Source of the DNA: JAAYUK01 sp964392915
Lineage (GTDB): Bacteria > Nitrospirota > Thermodesulfovibrionia > Thermodesulfovibrionales > Dissulfurispiraceae
Direction: 5' to 3'
Assembly: GCA_964392915.1 (NCBI GenBank)
Contig: CAYMRS010000029.1
Span: forward strand, 1-31,357
Length of the DNA: 31,357 nucleotides
This document shows, piece by piece, positions 6,117 through 14,471 of this stretch. Position 1 is the first letter of the stretch, and every line of letters begins with the position of its first letter. The position numbers and the translations under genes are program-made. The notes under the pieces were generated by a model. It ran no database searches, had not been told where the DNA came from, and worked only from the letters and a program-made list of their open reading frames with translations.

Positions 6117-7471
6117 AACTTTTTGGCACGGACGGCATTCGCGGGAAGGTTAACCGGGGGTATATGACCCCGGAAATGGTGCTGCGAGTCGGCATGGCCA
6201 TTGGCGCTGTCCTGCATGAGAAAGACGGCATCGGCAGGCAGAAAGTTCTTATCGGAAAAGACACCCGGATTTCCGGGTATATCATTGAGAGCGCGCTCAC
6301 CTCGGGCATCTGCTCGATGGGTGTCGATGTGACGCTGGTCGGGCCGCTTCCGACGCCGGGGGTCTCGTTTCTCACCCGGGCGCTCCGGCTGGATGCGGGC
6401 GTCGCCATCTCGGCGTCGCACAACCCGTATCACGACAACGGCATCAAAATTTTCTCATCGGACGGCTTCAAGCTTTCCGATGAACTCGAAGCCAGGATTG
6501 AGCAGCTCGCGCTGGCGGAGTCCTGCCCGATTAAACGTCCCTCCGGCTCGAAGGTCGGGAAGGCGTTCCGGCTGGATGACGCGGCGGGACGCTATATCGA
6601 ATATATCAAGTCGTCCATCCCGCGCGGCATAGATCTCGTCGGGATGAAGGTGGTTATCGACTCGGCCAATGGAGCGGCGTACAAAATCACGCCGACGCTT
6701 CTGAAGGAACTCGGCGCGGATGTCGTCTCGATTCATGACGAACCTGACGGCATCAATATCAACATGGACTGCGGCTCGCTGCACCTGGAATCTCTGGCGG
6801 AAGAGGTGCGGAAACGCGGAGCACACATCGGCATAGCGCATGACGGCGATGCCGACAGAACGCTCTTTGTCGATGAAAAGGGAGCTGTCATCGACGGCGA
6901 TCTGGTGATGTGCATCATCGCCCTTGAGCTGAAACGGGAGAACCGGCTGAAGCTGAATACCGCCGTGGTGACCGTGATGAGCAATCTCGGCATTGAGCGG
7001 CATCTCGAGCGGCACGGCGTCAGGGTCGTCCGCACGAAAGTCGGCGACCGCTTTGTTGTGGAAGAGCTCCGGAAAAACGGGTATAACTTTGGAGGCGAAC
7101 AGTCGGGGCACATCGTATTTTTCGACTATAACACCACGGGCGACGGACCGATAACCGCGCTGCAGGTTCTTCATCTCATGCGCAAGAGGAATATGCTGCT
7201 TTCCGAGCTGGTGAAGGGCATTGAGCTTTATCCGCAGGTGCTGCTGAATGTGCCGGTGGCAGGCAAAAAAGACCTGAAGGAGTTTCCGGCTCTTACAAAA
7301 CTGATCAATGACACGGCCAGGACGCTTGGCGATCGGGGACGCCTTTTGGTGCGTCCGTCAGGAACCGAACCCAAAATACGCGTTATGGTTGAGTGTGAGA
7401 ATGCCCGCCTTGCCAGAACCTCTGCCGAGCGAATCGCCGCGGCAATAGAAAAGCAGTTGGGAGAGAAATAA
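6113..7471 (+). CDS. glmM: Phosphoglucosamine mutase GlmM
   Basis: Converts glucosamine-6-phosphate to glucosamine-1-phosphate for UDP-GlcNAc, feeding both peptidoglycan and LPS. The protein has 452 residues, close to the usual 445-450. The phosphoserine loop ISASHNP places the catalytic serine at 102, as in E. coli. The metal loop DGDADR is at 244-249, and the C-terminal phosphate-binding loop RPSGTEPKIRV starts at 414. The N-terminus KLFGTDGIRG is standard. Translation starts at GTG 6113, overlapping the cdaR stop. In cdaA-cdaR-glmM operons GlmM can bind CdaA and reduce c-di-AMP synthesis, linking precursor supply to signalling; that is family knowledge, not visible here. Confidence 0.97.
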   Translation: MKLFGTDGIRGKVNRGYMTPEMVLRVGMAIGAVLHEKDGIGRQKVLIGKDTRISGYIIESALTSGICSMGVDVTLVGPLPTPGVSFLTRALRLDAGVAISASHNPYHDNGIKIFSSDGFKLSDELEARIEQLALAESCPIKRPSGSKVGKAFRLDDAAGRYIEYIKSSIPRGIDLVGMKVVIDSANGAAYKITPTLLKELGADVVSIHDEPDGININMDCGSLHLESLAEEVRKRGAHIGIAHDGDADRTLFVDEKGAVIDGDLVMCIIALELKRENRLKLNTAVVTVMSNLGIERHLERHGVRVVRTKVGDRFVVEELRKNGYNFGGEQSGHIVFFDYNTTGDGPITALQVLHLMRKRNMLLSELVKGIELYPQVLLNVPVAGKKDLKEFPALTKLINDTARTLGDRGRLLVRPSGTEPKIRVMVECENARLARTSAERIAAAIEKQLGEK

Positions 7472-7472
7472 C

Positions 7473-7964
7473 ATGAAACACGAAGCTTTCCGGTGTCTGC
7501 TCTGCCTGATGATCTTTTTTGCAAGCCCGCTTGTGGTAAGCGCCGCTGAACAGCCGCGCTCATACACGGACAGCGATCTGCAAAAATACCGGAATCCTGC
7601 GGATAGCAATCGCAATGCCGTATCCTCTCCGAGAGAAAAGGCTGCGTCAGGCAGGAACCTGTCTGACAGGCAGGATCAGGAAAAGGCCTCCTGGTGCAAG
7701 GAAGGGACGAAACGCTCCAGGATGGTTGAGCAGGCGAAGCATCGCGTCAGCACCTCGGAGGCTGCCGTGGCCAAAAAGCAGGAGGAGGCTGATCGAAAAC
7801 CGGGCGACAGGAACGCCGCAAAGCGCCTGAGCGACGCGCGGAAGAAGCTGGCAAAAGATCAGGAGGCTCTTGCCAGGGAAGACGCCGAGCTTGCGTCGCT
7901 CGAAACCCGGGCATACCGCAAAGGCGTTCCGCCGGGGTGGTTGAAGTGTAATACGGAATTCTAG
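7473..7964 (+). CDS. Unrecognised secreted coiled-coil protein
   Basis: I do not recognise this 163-residue protein. It has a signal peptide (hydrophobic LLCLMIFFASPLVV, cleavage likely at VSA-A near residue 24), then SYTDSDLQKYRNP at 30-42, a low-complexity polar stretch, and a strongly charged helix from about 80 to 150 rich in Ala, Lys, Glu and Arg that should form a coiled coil. The mature part has two cysteines, C75 and C159, that could form a disulfide. The end GVPPGWLKCN is distinctive. It starts one base after the glmM stop, with GGGAG upstream, so it is probably co-translated with glmM. A periplasmic envelope role is plausible, but no function can be assigned. Confidence 0.8.
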   Translation: MKHEAFRCLLCLMIFFASPLVVSAAEQPRSYTDSDLQKYRNPADSNRNAVSSPREKAASGRNLSDRQDQEKASWCKEGTKRSRMVEQAKHRVSTSEAAVAKKQEEADRKPGDRNAAKRLSDARKKLAKDQEALAREDAELASLETRAYRKGVPPGWLKCNTEF

Positions 7965-7969
7965 TCTCC

Positions 7970-10411
7970 ATGCTGTTTTTCGCGGCATTTCTTGCCGGAG
8001 CAGCCTTCTTTTCCGCATCCCCCTTTTTCCCGGTTACCGCCGCCTTTCCTCTGCTGGCGTTTTTCATGCTGATATTCTTGACCCTGCGCCGTGCCTGCGC
8101 CCGGCCAATCCGGATACTGACCGGCTGTATTCTCTCCGCCGCTGCCGGTTTTCTCATCGCATATGCCGGACACCCGGGAACCTCCGATCCCCGGATGCTG
8201 GAAGGCAGGACTATAAGCTGTACCGGCGTGCCGGTAACTGATTCGATGCTGATCGATACTGAGCGGAATCTGCGCGCCCAGACATTTCGCGTCGCACAGG
8301 TGATGACCGAAGATGGAGCCGTCCTTGCGCTCAGGCTGCTCCGCGTCCTTAGCGGGCAGGCTTTTTCTCTGGATCGCGACTATTCGCTTTCGGTTCGCAT
8401 GCCGCAGCAGATTGCGCTTGCGAATCCCGGCATGCAGCAAAGCCTGGTTGGCGGGTTTCTTGTTGCTGCCGCGGAGCGCGGCACCGCTCCACGGGCGGCC
8501 TTTGCCCGCGCCCGCGCGCGTCTGCACGCATACCTGCCCGAACATATGCCGTCCGCCGCGGGAGGTTTTCTGCTCGCCCTCGTAACAGGGGAGCGCGGGT
8601 TCATCCCCCGCGAACTGAATCAGGCATTCGGGGCGACCGGGCTGGCACATATGCTCAGTATTTCAGGCACGCATTTCGGCCTCGTCTTTTTCGCCCTGTT
8701 TCATCTTTTCCGGGGAGTGCTGCTCCGCCTGCCGGAGCGCGTGCTTGCGAAGATAACAATCGTCATTTCCCCCTCGCAGGTTGCAGCGCTGATTGCCGTG
8801 CCCGCCCTGACGCTCTATCTCGGGATTTCCGATTTGAGCTATCCCGCGATTCGCTCATTCCTCATGATTCTGCTCTTCCTGCTCGGTCTGCTGCTCGGCA
8901 GGCAGGGCATGTGGCTGAACACGCTGCTGTTTGCCGCCTGTGCCATCACAGCCTTTGATCCCGAAGCATTGAGCGATCTGTCCTTTCAGCTTTCCTTCGT
9001 CGCCGTACTCAGCATTGGCTTGGTAACCGACTGGCTCCGCTCTCGATGGCAGACGCGGCCGGACGAGGGCTCCCCTATCAACCCCGGGAATGCCGCGATT
9101 GCGGGGAACGGCGACTCTCTTCCGAAGCGCTGCGGCCGCGTCCTTGCCGCGTCCGTGCTCGTATCGTGCGCCGCGACTCTCGGTACGGCACCGCTGACAG
9201 CGCTCACGTTTCATTACAGCTCGCTGATTGCGCCGATCTCGAATCTCGTCATAACGCCGCTCATCGGATTTCTTATACTTCCCTGGGCGCTTGCCGGTTC
9301 GTTCATATATCTGCTCTTCGGCGTATTTCCGTTGCCGGATCTGCTTGGCAGCAGCACGGGGTTCCTGCTTGGCATTGTTGAAAGCGCGGCCCGATGGAAA
9401 TGGGCGGCGGTCAGAATTGAGGCGTTCCCGGCGCTGTTTCTGGTAATTTTTTATGGCATCCTCGCGCTGCTGGTACTGACCAGGATACTCTTGCCCGCAG
9501 TAACGGGGCGCGGGAAGGCGATTCTGCGGAGCGCTGACGCGGCTGTCCTGCTTGTTCTCCTTGCGCTCTCCTTTTCCTGGGGCATGCTGCAGAAGCGGGA
9601 TGGCGTGCTTATTACCTTTCTCGATGTCGGACAGGGGGAGGCCACAGTCATCGAATTGCCGGATAACCGGGTCATGGTTCTGGACACAGGCCGCGCCTGG
9701 CAGCCGGTGATGAATTTTCTGCGCTTCCGCGGTGTCCGCACGGTCGATGCGCTCATCCTGTCGCATGCCCACCCTGACCATGTTGCGGGGTTTGCCGCTC
9801 TGCGGCGCGACTTCCGCGTTCTCGAACTCTGGGACAACGGCAGGCTTTCCTACCGGGAAGATTTGTCTCCGGAGATTGTCCATCGCCGGCTTGAACGCGG
9901 CGACGTAATTGAAGGGAAAGGCTATGCCTTTACCGCGCTCCACCCCTATCCCGGCTACTATGCCGCCCGGGCGACAACAGATGAGAACAATGATTCGCTC
10001 GTCCTCAAGTTCGAAGCATTCGGACGTTCGGTTCTTTTCACCGGGGACATCGCGGTAGATGCCGAGGAGAATCTGCTTGCTCTCGGGAAGAACCTGAAAA
10101 GCTCGGTTCTGAAGGTGCCGCACCACGGCAGCCGATCATCGCTCAGCCGGCCGTTTCTGGAAAGTGTCGCGCCCGGACTTGCGGTAATCAGCGCGGGGCG
10201 GAAAAACCGGTACGGACACCCGCATCCGGCCACGCTGGAGGCGCTTGCGGCAACCCGCGTCTATCGGACGGACCGGGACGGCGCAGTCGGGGTGCTGATT
10301 CATCAATCCGGAGAGATCTCTGTCAGAACCTGGTCTCAGGAAGCGCTGCAGCCTGTTCAGCGGCCGGAAGATGAGCTGCGAAACATCAACCGTCTCCTGT
10401 CGGTGTGGTAA
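7970..10411 (+). CDS. comEC: ComEC/Rec2-family DNA internalisation protein
   Basis: Inner-membrane channel protein needed to bring single-stranded DNA into the cytoplasm during natural transformation. The 813-residue product has N-terminal membrane segments and a soluble region (about 70-195), the Competence domain with GLAHMLSISGTHFGLVFF near 224-241 and many following helices, and a C-terminal metallo-beta-lactamase-like domain from about 545 (LDVGQGEATVIELP). Its metal-site motifs HAHPDH (599-604), TGD (691-693) and HHGS (718-721) are intact, so a nuclease function is possible. The start ATG is five bases after the previous stop and has no clear SD, suggesting coupling. No other competence gene is in this window, so competence itself is not shown. 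Confidence 0.95.
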   Translation: MLFFAAFLAGAAFFSASPFFPVTAAFPLLAFFMLIFLTLRRACARPIRILTGCILSAAAGFLIAYAGHPGTSDPRMLEGRTISCTGVPVTDSMLIDTERNLRAQTFRVAQVMTEDGAVLALRLLRVLSGQAFSLDRDYSLSVRMPQQIALANPGMQQSLVGGFLVAAAERGTAPRAAFARARARLHAYLPEHMPSAAGGFLLALVTGERGFIPRELNQAFGATGLAHMLSISGTHFGLVFFALFHLFRGVLLRLPERVLAKITIVISPSQVAALIAVPALTLYLGISDLSYPAIRSFLMILLFLLGLLLGRQGMWLNTLLFAACAITAFDPEALSDLSFQLSFVAVLSIGLVTDWLRSRWQTRPDEGSPINPGNAAIAGNGDSLPKRCGRVLAASVLVSCAATLGTAPLTALTFHYSSLIAPISNLVITPLIGFLILPWALAGSFIYLLFGVFPLPDLLGSSTGFLLGIVESAARWKWAAVRIEAFPALFLVIFYGILALLVLTRILLPAVTGRGKAILRSADAAVLLVLLALSFSWGMLQKRDGVLITFLDVGQGEATVIELPDNRVMVLDTGRAWQPVMNFLRFRGVRTVDALILSHAHPDHVAGFAALRRDFRVLELWDNGRLSYREDLSPEIVHRRLERGDVIEGKGYAFTALHPYPGYYAARATTDENNDSLVLKFEAFGRSVLFTGDIAVDAEENLLALGKNLKSSVLKVPHHGSRSSLSRPFLESVAPGLAVISAGRKNRYGHPHPATLEALAATRVYRTDRDGAVGVLIHQSGEISVRTWSQEALQPVQRPEDELRNINRLLSVW

Positions 10412-10421
10412 AATGATACCC

Positions 10422-11048
10422 ATGATAGCGATTGTTGATTATGGCATGGGCAATATCAGGAGCGTCGAGAAAGCGCTCCACAAAATCGGGGCTGAAGCCT
10501 TTGTCACTGCCGATCCGTCAAAGGTGCGCAATGCGGCAGGCATTGTCCTTCCCGGTGTCGGCGCATTTCGCGATTGCATGGCAAACCTTGACAGCTTGCG
10601 CATGCTCGACACGATTGTCTCGGAAGTCAGAAAGGGCAAGCCGTATCTCGGCATCTGCCTCGGCTTGCAGATTCTGTTCTCCAGATCGGAGGAGTTTGGC
10701 GACTGCAGGGGGCTTGATATCTTCCCCGGCAAAGTGGTGCGGTTCCGGCCCGAGGATCCGCTGCTGAAAATTCCACACATGGGATGGAATACGGTGGCGT
10801 ATCAGAAGCGCCCCCCGATCTGCGCGGATGTCCCGGACAATTCCTATTTTTATTTCGTGCATTCTTATTATGTTCTCCCCGACGACTCCGGCCTTGTCGC
10901 GGGAACAACAAATTACGGGACGACCTTTACCTCCATGATCTGGAAAGACAATGTTATGGCAACCCAGTTCCACCCTGAAAAAAGTCAGGATGCCGGCCTC
11001 CTTATTCTCAAAGGGTTTGATGCGTTCGTCCGGAGCGATCGCAGGTGA
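10422..11048 (+). CDS. hisH: Imidazole glycerol phosphate synthase glutaminase subunit HisH
   Basis: Class I glutamine amidotransferase that supplies ammonia to HisF for histidine and AICAR synthesis. From the ATG at 10422 the product is 208 residues beginning MIAIVDYGMGNIRSVEKAL, the normal family start; an ATG at 10413 would add three residues, and neither has a strong SD. The triad is present: C79 in GICLGLQ, H184 and E186 in QFHPEKS. The segment HMGWNTV is typical of HisH rather than other amidotransferases. It lies ten bases after comEC and overlaps selB by four bases. No hisF, hisA or hisB is nearby, so the partner must be elsewhere; a role outside histidine synthesis cannot be excluded. 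Confidence 0.95.
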   Translation: MIAIVDYGMGNIRSVEKALHKIGAEAFVTADPSKVRNAAGIVLPGVGAFRDCMANLDSLRMLDTIVSEVRKGKPYLGICLGLQILFSRSEEFGDCRGLDIFPGKVVRFRPEDPLLKIPHMGWNTVAYQKRPPICADVPDNSYFYFVHSYYVLPDDSGLVAGTTNYGTTFTSMIWKDNVMATQFHPEKSQDAGLLILKGFDAFVRSDRR

Positions 11049-12991
11049 GCGCGGGCTCGTCTCCACAGCAACGACCTTCCGGCGGGGACTCCGGAGAAGC
11101 TGCTCAGAAGAGCGTTATTCTCGGCACAGCCGGCCACATTGACCATGGCAAAAGCTCCCTCGTCAAGGCGCTCACCGGAACAGATCCCGACCGCCTGAAA
11201 GAAGAAAAAGAGCGCGGCATTACCATTGACCTCGGCTTTGCGAATCTTTCATATCCAGACGGCCTGCGGGTCGGCATTGTAGACGTTCCGGGACACGAGC
11301 GCCTTATCAAGAACATGCTGGCCGGCGCAGGCGGCATCGATGTGCTGATGATGGTCATCGCTGCTGATGAGGGGATTATGCCGCAGAGCCGCGAGCATCT
11401 TGCCATCTGCGAGATGCTGAAGATCAAAACCGGCTTCATCGCCCTCACCAAGGCCGATCTTGTCGAAGAAGACTGGATAGAGCTTGTATCGGACGAAATC
11501 CACGGGTTTGTGAAAGGAACCTTTCTCGAGGGCGCGGAAATCGTGCCGGTTTCCGCAAAAAGCGGCTTCAACCTTGAGCTGCTGAAGCAGACTATCCGTG
11601 CGAAGGCGCTGGCAGTAGCGCCAAAGCTTACCAGGGGAATTTTTCGTTTGCCGATAGACCGCGTATTTACGCTCAAGGGATTCGGGACGGTTGTTACCGG
11701 CACAGCGCTTTCGGGAACCTTGACGGTCGACAGCCCGGTCGAGATCCTCCCGAGCGGAATTGAGAGCAAGGTCCGCGGCCTCCAGAGCCACGGCTCGATG
11801 GTTGACGCAGCCTTTGCCGGTCAGCGCATCGGCGTGAATCTTCAGGGGATTGACCGCGAGCTACTGAACCGGGGAGACGTTGTTGTCCCGCCGGGACGAT
11901 TTGTTCCGACAACCGCCATTGACGCAAAGATCGAGCTGATGAAAGACGCCCCGCCGGTAAAATCCCGCAGCAGGGTGCATTTCTATTGCGGCACCGCTGA
12001 GACCGTAGCGCGCGTAATTCTGTATGATCGCGACGAGCTGGCGCCCGGGGAATCCTGTTACTGCCAGTACCGGCTCGATCATCCCGTTGTGGCGCTGAGC
12101 GGAGACCGTTACATCATCAGGCGCTTCTCGCCGCTTGAGACAATCGGCGGCGGCGCGGTGCTCGATCCGCACCCGGTGAAGCGGAAGCGGCTGTCCGGCA
12201 CGGCCGATCTCGATGTCTTTGAGCAGGGGACGCTCAGGGACAAGATAGAGATGCTGATCAAGCGGACCGGATATGGCGGCCGAACGGTTGCGCAGATTGA
12301 GGGGTGGATTCAGGGGAATCTGCCGGACCTCGGGTCGGCTATTGATCAGCTTGCCGGGAAAGCCCTCTGCGTAAAAGCTCAGGACACGTTTTTCCATAGA
12401 GATACCGTAGCGGCGTTTCGCGGGCAGCTCGTCGGTCTACTTTCCGCGTTTCACCGAGAGAACCCGCTCAAGCCGGGGCTGCCGAAAGAGGAACTGAAGA
12501 ATCGCCTGAAATCCGTGCTGAAAGGAGAGGAAAAGGCGTTTCTGCTTCTGCCGTTCATTCCCGAAGTGGCGCTGGACCGCGACCTGCTGCGGCTTGCCGG
12601 CTTCAGCGTTTCTCTTTCGCAGGGGGATGAAACCCTGCGCGGCAGGATTCTGGCGGCTATCGAACAAGAAGGCTTCCTGCCGCCGCTTCGCAAGGAGATT
12701 GCCGATCGTCTGCGTATTCCCGAAAAAGAACTGGCTGACCTGCTGAAACTGATGACTACGGAAGGGCAGCTGGTGAGAATCAACGATTCCCTGCATGTTA
12801 CCGAACCTTTGTATCAGAAAATGCTCGAACTTCTCCGGGCCTTTTACGCGAAGAAGCCGGAGATGACGGTCGCTGAGTTCCGGGACGTTCTCGGCACCTC
12901 CCGAAAATTTGCCCTGCCGTTCCTCGAATATCTCGACTCCCACCGCATTACGCTCCGTGTTGGGGATGTCCGGAAATTCATGCTAAAATAG
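11045..12991 (+). CDS. selB: Selenocysteine-specific translation elongation factor SelB
   Basis: GTPase that delivers Sec-tRNA(Sec) to UGA codons followed by a SECIS hairpin. The 648-residue protein has an EF-Tu-like part with G1 GHIDHGKS (30-37), switch segment KEEKERGITIDLGF, G3 DVPGHE (80-85) and G4 TKAD (135-138), then beta-barrel domains including FTLKGFGTVVTGT, and a C-terminal winged-helix region (about 390-648) that binds SECIS RNA. The winged-helix part separates it from EF-Tu. It starts at GTG 11045 overlapping the hisH stop, which gives about 22 polar residues before the G domain; no other in-frame start is available there. Its presence implies selenoproteins, yet selA, selC and selD are not in this window. 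Confidence 0.96.
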   Translation: MSAGSSPQQRPSGGDSGEAAQKSVILGTAGHIDHGKSSLVKALTGTDPDRLKEEKERGITIDLGFANLSYPDGLRVGIVDVPGHERLIKNMLAGAGGIDVLMMVIAADEGIMPQSREHLAICEMLKIKTGFIALTKADLVEEDWIELVSDEIHGFVKGTFLEGAEIVPVSAKSGFNLELLKQTIRAKALAVAPKLTRGIFRLPIDRVFTLKGFGTVVTGTALSGTLTVDSPVEILPSGIESKVRGLQSHGSMVDAAFAGQRIGVNLQGIDRELLNRGDVVVPPGRFVPTTAIDAKIELMKDAPPVKSRSRVHFYCGTAETVARVILYDRDELAPGESCYCQYRLDHPVVALSGDRYIIRRFSPLETIGGGAVLDPHPVKRKRLSGTADLDVFEQGTLRDKIEMLIKRTGYGGRTVAQIEGWIQGNLPDLGSAIDQLAGKALCVKAQDTFFHRDTVAAFRGQLVGLLSAFHRENPLKPGLPKEELKNRLKSVLKGEEKAFLLLPFIPEVALDRDLLRLAGFSVSLSQGDETLRGRILAAIEQEGFLPPLRKEIADRLRIPEKELADLLKLMTTEGQLVRINDSLHVTEPLYQKMLELLRAFYAKKPEMTVAEFRDVLGTSRKFALPFLEYLDSHRITLRVGDVRKFMLK

Positions 12992-12994
12992 GCA

Positions 12995-14440
12995 ATGAAC
13001 AGGCGCTTTCTCTGGGTTCCGGCGCTGCTGCTCGCAGGATTTCTTGCCGGCGGACTCGCCTACTATCTGCTTTCTAAGGCTGCGTATCCGCCGTTTTCTC
13101 CCCGCACGCCGATGCAGATTGAAGAGACGAGCCGCGCTTTTTCGGAGATTGTCAAGTCCGTCTCCCCCTCTGTCGTGAACATTTCCAGCACCAAGCTGCT
13201 CAAGCGTCAGCAGGTGCCCTTTGATGAGTTTTTTGATTTTCTCTCGCCGTTTCCTGACGGCAAGAACCGGCGCTTCAAGGAACAGAGCCTCGGCTCCGGC
13301 GTGATCGTCTCACCTGACGGCTATATCGTTACTAACAACCATGTGGTGGAACAGTCGAGCGACATCCGGGTCATCCTCTACGACAAGCGCAGCTTCAAGG
13401 CGCGCGTCGTCGGTGCTGACCCGAAGACCGACATTGCGATAATCAAGATCGACGCGAAAGGGCTTTCGGTCATCCCGTGGGGCGATTCCGAGAGGCTGCA
13501 GGTCGGCGAATTCGTCCTTGCCATCGGCAACGCCTTCGGCCTGAACAACACGGTGACGATGGGCATCATCAGCGCGGTCGGACGCGCGGATGTCGGCATC
13601 GCCGATTACGAGGACTTTATCCAGACCGACGCGGCAATCAATCCCGGCAACTCGGGCGGGCCTCTGGTAAACATCAAAGGCGAAATCATCGGCATCAATA
13701 CCGCCATCTTTTCGAAAACCGGCGGCTATCAGGGCATCGGTTTCGCGGTGCCGAGCAACATGGTCCGTGCCGTGAAGGATCAGTTGACAAAGGACGGCAA
13801 GGTCACCCGCGGCTGGCTCGGGGTGACCATACAGGAGCTCACTCCGGAGATGGCACAGAAATTCGGACTGAAAGGCACGGACGGCGTTCTGGTGAGTGAT
13901 GTCGCAAAAGGCAGTCCCGCAGCGAAAGCCGGGCTTCAGCGGGGCGATATTATTGCCCTGTTCAACGGCAAACGCATCAGCGATGTCGGCATGCTCCGCA
14001 ACCTGGTTGCGCAGAGCCAGATTGGCGCCGGCATTGTGATTAAGCTTATCCGCGGGGATAAGGAGATGAGCGTTACGGCAACTATTGTCGAGCTGCCGTC
14101 CGATGCTTCCGATCACAGTTCACGTCCCGCTCCTGGCGGGGAGATCGCGGCCAATGTGCTTTCCGGAGTGACGGTTACCGATCTGACTGCGGCTATCGCA
14201 AAGCAGCTCGGTCTCGACAAGGATGCAAAGGGTGTCGTTGTGCTCAGGATTGAGAGCGGTTCCGCTGCCGAAGACGCGGGGCTCCGCAAGGGGGATGTGC
14301 TCGAAGAGATTGATCGCCAGAAGGTGTCCAATCTGAACGAGTTCAACCGTGCGATCTCAAAGCTGCGTTTCGATGAAGCGGCATTGCTGTTTGTGAACCG
14401 GATAGGCCGTAAATTTTATATCACCATAGAACCTCGCTGA
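12995..14440 (+). CDS. htrA: Periplasmic HtrA/DegP-type serine protease (Do family)
   Basis: Envelope quality-control protease and chaperone. The 481-residue protein starts with a signal or anchor helix (about 5-26). The trypsin-like domain has all catalytic residues: H116 in TNNHVVE, D146 in DPKTDIAIIKI and S220 in NPGNSGGPL. Two PDZ domains follow, about 275-365 and 390-478. The FFDFLSPFPDG stretch resembles the regulatory LA loop of DegP-like members, though short. The ATG is three bases downstream of the selB stop. Together with the SurA-N protein and Lnt it indicates a Gram-negative envelope. DegP versus DegQ type cannot be settled by eye, and the N-terminal helix might stay uncleaved as in DegS. 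Confidence 0.94.
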   Translation: MNRRFLWVPALLLAGFLAGGLAYYLLSKAAYPPFSPRTPMQIEETSRAFSEIVKSVSPSVVNISSTKLLKRQQVPFDEFFDFLSPFPDGKNRRFKEQSLGSGVIVSPDGYIVTNNHVVEQSSDIRVILYDKRSFKARVVGADPKTDIAIIKIDAKGLSVIPWGDSERLQVGEFVLAIGNAFGLNNTVTMGIISAVGRADVGIADYEDFIQTDAAINPGNSGGPLVNIKGEIIGINTAIFSKTGGYQGIGFAVPSNMVRAVKDQLTKDGKVTRGWLGVTIQELTPEMAQKFGLKGTDGVLVSDVAKGSPAAKAGLQRGDIIALFNGKRISDVGMLRNLVAQSQIGAGIVIKLIRGDKEMSVTATIVELPSDASDHSSRPAPGGEIAANVLSGVTVTDLTAAIAKQLGLDKDAKGVVVLRIESGSAAEDAGLRKGDVLEEIDRQKVSNLNEFNRAISKLRFDEAALLFVNRIGRKFYITIEPR

Positions 14441-14471
14441 GCCGACGCGCCGGCAGCAGAAGGAGACGGCT

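Noticed and set aside
8855..10126. Minus-strand open frame of about 420 codons
   Set aside because: It is antisense to comEC, and its composition (Arg/Gln/Glu rich, no motif) is that of a reversed membrane-protein gene.
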